From: Muribaculaceae bacterium
Lineage (GTDB): Bacteria; Bacteroidota; Bacteroidia; Bacteroidales; Muribaculaceae
Assembly (NCBI GenBank): GCA_017443765.1
Contig: JAFSYB010000071.1
Span: 1-39,934, forward strand
Length of the DNA stretch: 39,934 nt
Reading direction: 5' to 3'
Of this stretch, positions 27,032 to 33,703 are shown piece after piece (the stretch's first letter is position 1; every line of letters starts with the position of its first letter). The notes under the pieces were generated by a model, which did not search any database, was not told where the DNA came from, and saw nothing but the letters and a program-made list of their open reading frames with translations. The translations under genes were made by a program, and so were the position numbers.

Positions 27032-28393
27032 ATGAACGACGAGATTTTCACCCCGGCTCCCACGCAGGGCCACACCTTTACTAAAAGCGGCGTGAAAGCG
27101 GCCATAGTGCGCACGGCATCGATGAGCGCAGCCGCCCTCGCAGGATACACCACCTGGCGATTCTTCGGCACCAAACCGGGCTCGGACGCCCCGGCAGCCC
27201 ACAGCGCCGCACCGCAGGGCCAGCACACCGCCGCAACACAGGCTCACCACGAAACCACCGCAGCCGAACCTGCCGAGAAACCGATGGCAGCGACAACCGA
27301 GGAATCGGCCGCCAATGCCCCCCGCAATCCAGCCACTGACGCAGTTGCACCCGATGAGCCCCTGACAACCGGCGACCCGACGACCGTGGAAACCGGCATG
27401 GGAATGGAAGCGTCGCCCATCGAAGAGGCAAGTCCCGAAGAAATGGGCCTCGACGAAGACCAGCCAGAAGCTGCCGCCACTGCCGATGCCCCCACCGGCG
27501 ACATCGACACCGACTTGGCCGACATCGACTTGGCCGAAGCCGACGACGAAGACAACGCCTTAGCTGAGCTTGACACCGAGATAGAAATGGGCGAGGAGGC
27601 CGCCGCTTGGCAAGACGCCCCCACCCACGATGGGCTCCAGTCGGCCAGCACGCCCGGCGAGAGCGACAACCTGGAAACAAGGTCGTTCGCACACCCATCA
27701 CCCGTTTCGGCTCCGGCGGCAGCCAGCCAGCTCCCCGGCGTGGAACGCATCGATTACTCGGAGGTTGACGCCCACAGCTGGATTGAGGAGCACAACCTGA
27801 CTGCACTTGGATTCCAAAAGCTGGAGATTCGCGGCAACGTTTGTCCGGTCGCTTATTTCAGCGATGCGAACGGCCACCGCATTTTCATGGCCGACACCGA
27901 TGGCGACGGCATCTTTGACGCGGCCTACAACTCCGACTACCGGCTGATCGACACCTTCACCAGCGAAGATGACGTGAGTTTGGGCTTCATGGCCGACGAC
28001 ATTGCGGCGCTGATTGTCGAGCAGAACGGGGCAGATTACATTCCGCCCGCCGGATTGATCGATGACATGATGAGCGACTTCCCCGACGACACCTACGCCA
28101 GTACCCACACATTCAGCTCCAATGACTTGCAGATGGGTTCAGCCCCGGCAGAAGAAGCCGCCAACGATGACTACCGCGATGACGGCGACAACGACAACGA
28201 CGGCGAAGGCTACGACAACGATGACGAAGGCTACGACAGCGACAACGACGACTACTTCGCCAGCAACAACGATGGCCGTGGCAGCGACAGCGATGGTTAC
28301 AGCGACGAGGATGGGAACGACGAGGACGACAGCGACGAGGACGATTCGGACTCGGTGGACGAAGACAGCGACCTGTGGGAACTTGAGTTCTAA
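27032..28393 (+). CDS. acidic, Ala/Pro-rich protein with Asp-rich tail, unknown function
   Basis: A 453-residue protein in four parts. Residues 1-45 hold a weak hydrophobic segment (AAIVRTASMSAAALAGYTTW) that could be a membrane anchor. Residues 45-230 are low-complexity Ala, Thr, Pro and Glu with acidic runs such as DIDTDLADIDLAEADDEDN. A compact part (about 235-345) contains ADTDGDGIFDAAYNSDYRL, a calcium-loop-like motif of the thrombospondin type 3/EF-hand kind, and VSLGFMADDIAALIV. The last 80 residues are almost only Asp, Glu, Ser, Gly, Asn and Tyr. I do not recognise the family. It lies inside the caspase/FHA operon and could be a surface or scaffold protein and a protease or FHA ligand; that is inference. 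Confidence 0.7.
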   Translation: MNDEIFTPAPTQGHTFTKSGVKAAIVRTASMSAAALAGYTTWRFFGTKPGSDAPAAHSAAPQGQHTAATQAHHETTAAEPAEKPMAATTEESAANAPRNPATDAVAPDEPLTTGDPTTVETGMGMEASPIEEASPEEMGLDEDQPEAAATADAPTGDIDTDLADIDLAEADDEDNALAELDTEIEMGEEAAAWQDAPTHDGLQSASTPGESDNLETRSFAHPSPVSAPAAASQLPGVERIDYSEVDAHSWIEEHNLTALGFQKLEIRGNVCPVAYFSDANGHRIFMADTDGDGIFDAAYNSDYRLIDTFTSEDDVSLGFMADDIAALIVEQNGADYIPPAGLIDDMMSDFPDDTYASTHTFSSNDLQMGSAPAEEAANDDYRDDGDNDNDGEGYDNDDEGYDSDNDDYFASNNDGRGSDSDGYSDEDGNDEDDSDEDDSDSVDEDSDLWELEF

Positions 28394-28415
28394 CCCTTAA
28401 AAAACTGAATATTCA

Positions 28416-28856
28416 ATGGCAAACGCACCACGATCGAATCGCATGGCCCCCAAGCCCACCGTGGCAGGGCGGGTATTTGGCCAGCCGTCCACCCGCAAGG
28501 GCATCCTCACCTGGGGCAGGCTCATGAGCCGCAAGACGCATGAGCTCAAGGACGGCATCACTTGCATAGGCCGGCGCCCCGCCAAGGGCGAGGAGCTGCC
28601 GGCCATCGACAACGACATCGACCTGCCCGTAAACGAGGACATTCTGGTGGGCGACGAGTACATGAGCCGCCGCTCGGCCATGATCACCTCCACGGGCGAC
28701 GGTGGATTCAAGCTCACTTTTCTACACTCGGCCAACCCGGTTTATTTCAATGGCGAGGAGAGGCAGACCGGCGAGAGCATCTATCCCAACGACGGCGACC
28801 AGTTCAAGCTGGGCCGCACAGTATTCACCTTTCGGATAAAAAAGCAAGAGCCATGA
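28416..28856 (+). CDS. FHA-domain protein
   Basis: A 146-residue protein with no signal peptide. After a basic N-terminal 45 residues, an FHA domain spans about 47-142: ITCIGRRP, DIDLPVNEDILVGDEYMSRR, then SANPVYFNGEER and IYPNDGDQFKLGRTVFTF. FHA domains bind phosphothreonine peptides. The usual S-R-x-H is here SRRS, so the His is lost, while the loop Ser, Asn and the NG pair are kept. It may bind a modified or unphosphorylated partner. The stop overlaps the start of the Sel1 lipoprotein gene (ATGA). No protein kinase gene other than hipA is in the window. Confidence 0.82.
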   Translation: MANAPRSNRMAPKPTVAGRVFGQPSTRKGILTWGRLMSRKTHELKDGITCIGRRPAKGEELPAIDNDIDLPVNEDILVGDEYMSRRSAMITSTGDGGFKLTFLHSANPVYFNGEERQTGESIYPNDGDQFKLGRTVFTFRIKKQEP

Positions 28857-29473
28857 ACGAGAGAAGAGTAACCCTGCGCTGGCTGACCATCGCGGTGCTC
28901 CCGGTTCTGGCCCTGGCCTGCACCAGTTCACGGGTGGGTTGGCCCAGTGCCGAGCAACAACGCCTGGCTCGGCAAGGCGATGTGCCGGCCATCAAGGCGA
29001 TGGCCCGCTGGAGCGCCGACATCACAGCGAACCCTCATGCTGACCTGCGGCAGGCTGCGCAGTGGTGGTCGATGGCCTCACAGGCGGGCGATGGCGAGGG
29101 CAACTACCAGCTGGGGCGCTGCTATGAGCAAGCCCTCGGCGTGGAAGCCGACACCGTGTGCGCCTTGCGGCTCTACCGTGCCGCACTCCAGCTCGACACC
29201 ACGGGAGCCGTGCGCGAGCAACTGCACCGGCAAGCAACCGAAGGTGGCAGCGCGGTGTGTGCCGTGGCACTGGCACGCGCCCATCTGCATGGAACGGGCG
29301 TGCGCCACGACATTGATCAAGCCAAGGCTTACTACCACATCGCCGCTGAGCAACACTACGCACTGGCTGTGAGCGAACTTGCGCAAATATCCTATTTGGA
29401 GGACTTCGGCCAACAACTCAAGGAGGCCATTGAGCGGCAAGAAACGTTTTTCGGCCAAGATTCGATTCCGTAA
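28853..29473 (+). CDS. Sel1-repeat lipoprotein
   Basis: A 206-residue predicted lipoprotein. The signal peptide ends in the lipobox LALAC (Cys at about 23). The mature part consists of Sel1-like (TPR-type) helical repeats, clearest in AAQWWSMASQAGDGEGNYQL, GRCYEQALGVEADTVCALRL and GTGVRHDIDQAKAYYHIAAE. Such repeats mediate protein-protein contacts, for example in sensing and secretion complexes. The frame is open further upstream, but the ATG at 28853, overlapping the FHA stop, gives the signal peptide. It is last in the operon, 32 bases before the terminator. Confidence 0.82.
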   Translation: MNERRVTLRWLTIAVLPVLALACTSSRVGWPSAEQQRLARQGDVPAIKAMARWSADITANPHADLRQAAQWWSMASQAGDGEGNYQLGRCYEQALGVEADTVCALRLYRAALQLDTTGAVREQLHRQATEGGSAVCAVALARAHLHGTGVRHDIDQAKAYYHIAAEQHYALAVSELAQISYLEDFGQQLKEAIERQETFFGQDSIP

Positions 29474-29504
29474 CAACGCAAATGGCACACCCAGCCTAAC
29501 AATT

Positions 29505-29538
29505 TGACGCGAAAGCACTTGCTCGCGTCATTTTTTTT
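29505..29538 (+). terminator. intrinsic terminator of the sigma/caspase operon
   Basis: TGACGCGA (29505-29512) and TCGCGTCA (29523-29530) form a perfect 8-bp stem with a 10-base loop, followed by eight T residues. It marks the end of the operon convincingly. Confidence 0.88.
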
Positions 29539-29548
29539 CGTAATTTTG
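29518..29548 (+). promoter_or_regulatory. promoter of the BspA-like gene, nested in the terminator
   Basis: CTTG at 29518-29521, a 19-base spacer and TAATTTTG at 29541-29548 fit the Bacteroidota promoter. The -33 box lies in the loop of the upstream terminator, the same arrangement as before the GH13 gene. Confidence 0.65.
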
Positions 29549-29628
29549 CAGCGAAAATTCCTAATTATTACCCATCGCTGTGTCGCGAAACACAGTTCAG
29601 CGGCATGGCTTACATTATTCATGACCAA

Positions 29629-31542
29629 ATGAGAAAGAGCTACATCTTGAAGTGCGCAACGGCAGTCGCGGCTGCACTGTTCGTCTGTTTGCCCGCGATG
29701 GCGTTCGATGTTGACGGGATGTCCTACGAAGTGAACGATGCCGCTGCGAAAACCGTCACCCTCACCCAGGGCAAGTCATCGTCCACCCACGTGACCGTGC
29801 CCGAAACCGTGAGCAACGGCGGCGAGACCTACACGGTGAACACCATCGGCCAGAACGCTTTCGCACGCTGCGAAGTGGTGGGCCAGGTCACCCTCCCCGT
29901 CACCGTGACCCGCCTGGAGTTCTACGCCTTCTATGAGCTGGACGCTATCGGCATCCGCATCCGGGGCGACCTGGACTATGTGGAGTTTGGAGCCTTCTAC
30001 GGCAACAAGGTGAAGTCCATCATCTGCTACTCCACCACCTATTTCACGCAGGACCTGGGAGTGCTTGTCAACGCCGAAAAGACGATGATTATCGCTTGCC
30101 CGGGGCAACCCTCGAACGAGAAATGGAAATCGCCCAACCTGACCATCCCCGAGGGATATGAGTACATTGCTCCCTACGCCTTCGCCGAGAATCAAAACCT
30201 GACCGGCATCACCATCCCGGCTTCGGTCAAGGCGATTGGCGTCGGTGCTTTTGAGCAGTGTCCGAACCTGAAGTCGATCAACATTCAGGGTAGCGACACG
30301 CAGGTGGGCGACCGCGCCTTTATGGGCTGCGAGCAGGTCACCAGCCTGAGCCTGCCCACGGGCTTGAAAACACTGGGACAGTACGCGTTCTTCGACCTGA
30401 TGTCGCTCACCACAGTTCGCCTGCCCGAGGGCATGGAAAGCACCGGTATTCAGTCGTTTGGCAACTGCGGACTGACCACCATCCACTTTCCCAGCACGCT
30501 CCGCACGATTGCCGATCGCACCTTCTCGACCTGCGAGTCACTCAAGACGGTCAACCTGCCCGAATCGCTCGACACCATCGGGTATGCGGCGTTTATCAAC
30601 TGCGACCTCACGGCCATCGACCTGAAAAACGTGCGTTACGTGGGCGGCCAGGCGCTGAGCAACAACTACAACCTTACCACCATCACCGGCGGCGAACAAC
30701 TCGACTTCATGGGCAATGCCATGTTCTACGGCTGCCGTTCGCTGTCGAGCGTCACCCTCCCGTCCAGTGTGCGCGTGATGGAGGGCACCACATTCTATCT
30801 GTGCAGCGGCTTGCAGTCGCTCACCCTCTCGGCCGGCGTGGAGGAAATCGGGCCGGGCATCACGGTGGGCACCACATCGCTGAACGCCATCCAAATCGAC
30901 CCGGCCAACACACACTACGCGGTGCAGGACGGCTGGCTCTACGGCAGCGACCTCAAGCGGTTGGTAGCCATTCCAGGTGCCGCGACGAGCGTTCTCACCA
31001 TCCCCACCGGGGTCACCAGCATCGGCTCGCAGGCCGGCCGTCGCCTGGCCATCACCGAGCTGGTCACCCAGGCCGGCCTGAAAACCCTTGAGAGCGCAGC
31101 ATTCATGCAGTGCGGATCGCTTCAAAAGGTGGTGTTGAGCAACACGGTCGAGATGCTTGAGAGCAACGCCTTTGCCAGCTGCACGGCCATCACCGAGGTC
31201 ACCTCGCTCAACCGCGTGCCGCCCACGGGTGGTGTGTTTAGCGACGAGGTGTGTGCCGCTGCCACGCTGCGCGTGCCGCGCGGCTCGCTCGCCGCCTACC
31301 AGGCCGACGAGAACTGGACCCGGTTCCAGAACATCGAGGAGATTGATGTGGAAGAGCCCGGCGTGCCCGGCGACCTCACCGGCGACGGCGCAGTGGATGT
31401 GGAGGACGTGAATGCCATCATCAACCTGATTCTTGAAAAAATCACCGCCGACCAGCTTGCCGGCAACACCGACATCAACGGCGACGGAGACACCGACATC
31501 GCCGACGTGAACGAAATCATCAACATGGTTCTCATGCAATGA
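29629..31542 (+). CDS. BspA-like leucine-rich-repeat surface protein with C-terminal dockerin
   Basis: A 637-residue exported protein. The signal peptide (MRKSYILKCATAVAAALFVC to PAMAF) begins at the ATG at 29629; an upstream ATG at 29605 would add eight residues and is less likely. Residues 40-560 are BspA/LRR_5-type repeats, each with a core such as LTGITIPASVKAIGVGAFEQ and LKTVNLPESLDTIGYAAFIN; Treponema and Tannerella BspA proteins bind host surfaces. The last 65 residues form a type I dockerin with two calcium loops (GDLTGDGAVDVEDVNAII and TDINGDGDTDIADVNEII). No cohesin is seen here, so the partner is unknown. It is a single-gene unit. Confidence 0.88.
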   Translation: MRKSYILKCATAVAAALFVCLPAMAFDVDGMSYEVNDAAAKTVTLTQGKSSSTHVTVPETVSNGGETYTVNTIGQNAFARCEVVGQVTLPVTVTRLEFYAFYELDAIGIRIRGDLDYVEFGAFYGNKVKSIICYSTTYFTQDLGVLVNAEKTMIIACPGQPSNEKWKSPNLTIPEGYEYIAPYAFAENQNLTGITIPASVKAIGVGAFEQCPNLKSINIQGSDTQVGDRAFMGCEQVTSLSLPTGLKTLGQYAFFDLMSLTTVRLPEGMESTGIQSFGNCGLTTIHFPSTLRTIADRTFSTCESLKTVNLPESLDTIGYAAFINCDLTAIDLKNVRYVGGQALSNNYNLTTITGGEQLDFMGNAMFYGCRSLSSVTLPSSVRVMEGTTFYLCSGLQSLTLSAGVEEIGPGITVGTTSLNAIQIDPANTHYAVQDGWLYGSDLKRLVAIPGAATSVLTIPTGVTSIGSQAGRRLAITELVTQAGLKTLESAAFMQCGSLQKVVLSNTVEMLESNAFASCTAITEVTSLNRVPPTGGVFSDEVCAAATLRVPRGSLAAYQADENWTRFQNIEEIDVEEPGVPGDLTGDGAVDVEDVNAIINLILEKITADQLAGNTDINGDGDTDIADVNEIINMVLMQ

Positions 31543-31546
31543 GCGC

Positions 31547-31611
31547 CCAAGCCCGCAAACAAGCAACGGCTGCCGGCACGAAAAGTGCTGGCAGCCGTTG
31601 CTTGTGCTTGG
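31547..31611. terminator. long hairpin between convergent genes
   Basis: ACAAGCAACGGCTGCC pairs with GGCAGCCGTTGCTTGT, extended inward by GCAC/GTGC around a GAAAA loop and outward by CCAAGC/GCTTGG, making a stem of more than 25 pairs. It separates the BspA-like gene from the convergent HD-domain gene. T runs are absent, so it may act as a two-way terminator or an mRNA 3'-end protector. Confidence 0.7.
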
Positions 31612-31632
31612 CCCGCTATCACGGGCAAGAAG

Positions 31633-33684
31633 TCATTCCTTGGCGCGTGTGTCCTCGGAATAGCTGATTCGCGTGTGATAGAAAGCCCGCAGTCGCTCAA
31701 CAAACACTTGCTTGACAATTCCCACGTCGCGGAAACTGATGGGAGCCTCGGTGAAGAGTCCCTCGTTCATTTGGGCGGTGACGATGCGTTCCACCATTTC
31801 GGCGATGGTGTCGTCGTTGAACACCTTGAGGCTCTTGGCTGCCGCCTCGCAGGCATCGGCCATCATCAGGATGGCCGCCTCCTTGGTCTGGGGGTTCGGT
31901 CCTGGATAGGTAAAGGGTGCGGGGTCGACGGCATCGTCGGCACCAGCTGCCTGGCAAGCCTTGTTATAGAAATACTTCACCCTGCCCTTGCCATGGTGCT
32001 GGGCGATGAGGTCGCACAGCACCTGGGGCAGCCGCGCACGGTCGGCGCGTTTCAGCCCATCGGTCACATGGCGGATAATGATGCCGGCGCTCTGCTCGGG
32101 CGCAAGGTTGTCGTGCGGATTCACCCCGCTCTGGTTTTCGGTGAAGAAAGCCGGGTTGTCGATTTTGCCGATGTCGTGATATAAAGCGCCGGCCCGCACC
32201 AGCTGCGAGCGGGCACCAATCTTGAGTGCGGCCTCCTGGGCAATATTGGCCACTTGCAGCACATGCTGGAAGGTGCCCGGGCATTTCTCGGCCAGCTCAC
32301 GCAGTGTGCGGTTGTTGATGTCGCACAGCTCCACAAGGGTCACGGTGCTGGTGAAGCCAAAGAATTTCTCGACAATGAAGATACCAAAGTAGGCAAACGA
32401 AAGCATCACGCAGTTGGTGCCGAATCGCACCCACATCTGCCAGCTGGTGGCAATAGACCTCAGGGTGCGCTCCTCGACAGTTTCAAGTGCGGTATATCCC
32501 ACACAGTAGGCCAGGAAGATGAACAGCGCGCACTTCACGAGCTGCGAGCGCTGGGTAAGTTCTTGCATCGAAGCAATGGCAATGCCTCCCGCGAGGAACT
32601 GCAAGATAATAAAATCGGCCGGGTCGCTCACCGCCAGCGAGCAGATGAGCACCACAATCATGTGGACGAAAAAGGCCGTTCGCGTGTCCATGAACGAGGT
32701 GATGATGATGGGCACCATGGCAAATGGAATCACATGGAGCATTTGCGGCCTCCAGCGCACAATCACAATCACCGCCGCCGTGAACAGCACAATCAGCGTG
32801 AGCAAAAACACGATGGACTTCAACTGCTGATAGATGCGGGGCCTGATGAGCAGCATAAAGATGTAGAAAGCAATCATCAGAATCGTCACCACCGCCACGC
32901 GTCCGGCCCAGGGGAACCCGTGCTCGGGGCTCTCGCTGGTGCGCTTATCCACCTCGGCAAAGTAAGTGTCGAGATACTTGGCAATTTGACTGGTGACGAT
33001 GGCTCCGTCTTTAACAATTGTGTCGCCAGCCGAGAACTCCCCCCTCATGTCGATAACCCCCTTCACCTGGTTGTCGATGATGATGGAGTCCTTCTTCTTG
33101 TCAGCAATCAGGTTTGGCAGCAGGTAATTCTCGATGTGCAAGCTGCGCAAGAGCGTCCTCTGCCCCGTGACGGAATCGAGCCATTCGTAAGCACTTGTGC
33201 ACGAAAACAAGTTGTCGGTGGGCTTTCGTTCCATTTCGTCGTCATTCACTTCGATGCGAATGTCGCCCAGCGTAGCTTGCTGGATTCGGTCATAGGTCTT
33301 GTCGTCGACAATGCACGTGTCGTAGATTTCATACACCCTGCGTTTAATCAACCACTTGATGTCCTGTGGCACACCGGCCATGCTGTCGAGCACAGCATTC
33401 AGCTTGGTGGTTTGCTCAACAACCATGGTGTTGTCGCGCTTGAAAACGGGCACGTGCTCGTTTCGCACACTGTCGGTGATGTGCTTCAGGGTCTCGTCGT
33501 CGGGTTCCTTGGCCACCCGCACGGTAGCACACACGGCCCGGTGCTGCCAGGGCTGGTTCAGCACATAGGAGCGGTCGGCTTTCTGCTCGGCCGTCCTCGG
33601 CAGCGTGACCGCGATGATGGCCACAGCCACAAGGAGCAATAGAATAATGAGTATGTGATGAGTTTTGGAGGTCGTTAATTTCAT
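31633..33684 (-). CDS. 7TM-HD domain phosphohydrolase (PgpH-like, probable c-di-AMP phosphodiesterase)
   Basis: A 683-residue membrane protein with the architecture of Listeria PgpH, a cyclic-di-AMP phosphodiesterase: an N-terminal helix (about 9-29), a large extracytoplasmic 7TMR-HDED-type domain (about 30-260), seven or so transmembrane helices (about 265-440, for example VAVVTILMIAFYIFMLLI), and a cytosolic HD domain. The HD signatures are FQHVLQVANIAQEAA, GALYHDIGKIDNP, AQHHGKGRVKYFY and MMADACEAAAKS. All metal-ligand residues appear present. It starts 19 bases after the relA/spoT gene in the same operon, which suggests linked control of alarmone and c-di-AMP; the substrate is inferred from the family. 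Confidence 0.88.
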   Translation of the reverse strand: MKLTTSKTHHILIILLLLVAVAIIAVTLPRTAEQKADRSYVLNQPWQHRAVCATVRVAKEPDDETLKHITDSVRNEHVPVFKRDNTMVVEQTTKLNAVLDSMAGVPQDIKWLIKRRVYEIYDTCIVDDKTYDRIQQATLGDIRIEVNDDEMERKPTDNLFSCTSAYEWLDSVTGQRTLLRSLHIENYLLPNLIADKKKDSIIIDNQVKGVIDMRGEFSAGDTIVKDGAIVTSQIAKYLDTYFAEVDKRTSESPEHGFPWAGRVAVVTILMIAFYIFMLLIRPRIYQQLKSIVFLLTLIVLFTAAVIVIVRWRPQMLHVIPFAMVPIIITSFMDTRTAFFVHMIVVLICSLAVSDPADFIILQFLAGGIAIASMQELTQRSQLVKCALFIFLAYCVGYTALETVEERTLRSIATSWQMWVRFGTNCVMLSFAYFGIFIVEKFFGFTSTVTLVELCDINNRTLRELAEKCPGTFQHVLQVANIAQEAALKIGARSQLVRAGALYHDIGKIDNPAFFTENQSGVNPHDNLAPEQSAGIIIRHVTDGLKRADRARLPQVLCDLIAQHHGKGRVKYFYNKACQAAGADDAVDPAPFTYPGPNPQTKEAAILMMADACEAAAKSLKVFNDDTIAEMVERIVTAQMNEGLFTEAPISFRDVGIVKQVFVERLRAFYHTRISYSEDTRAKE

Positions 33685-33703
33685 GATGTGAGTGAGTTTG
33701 TTA

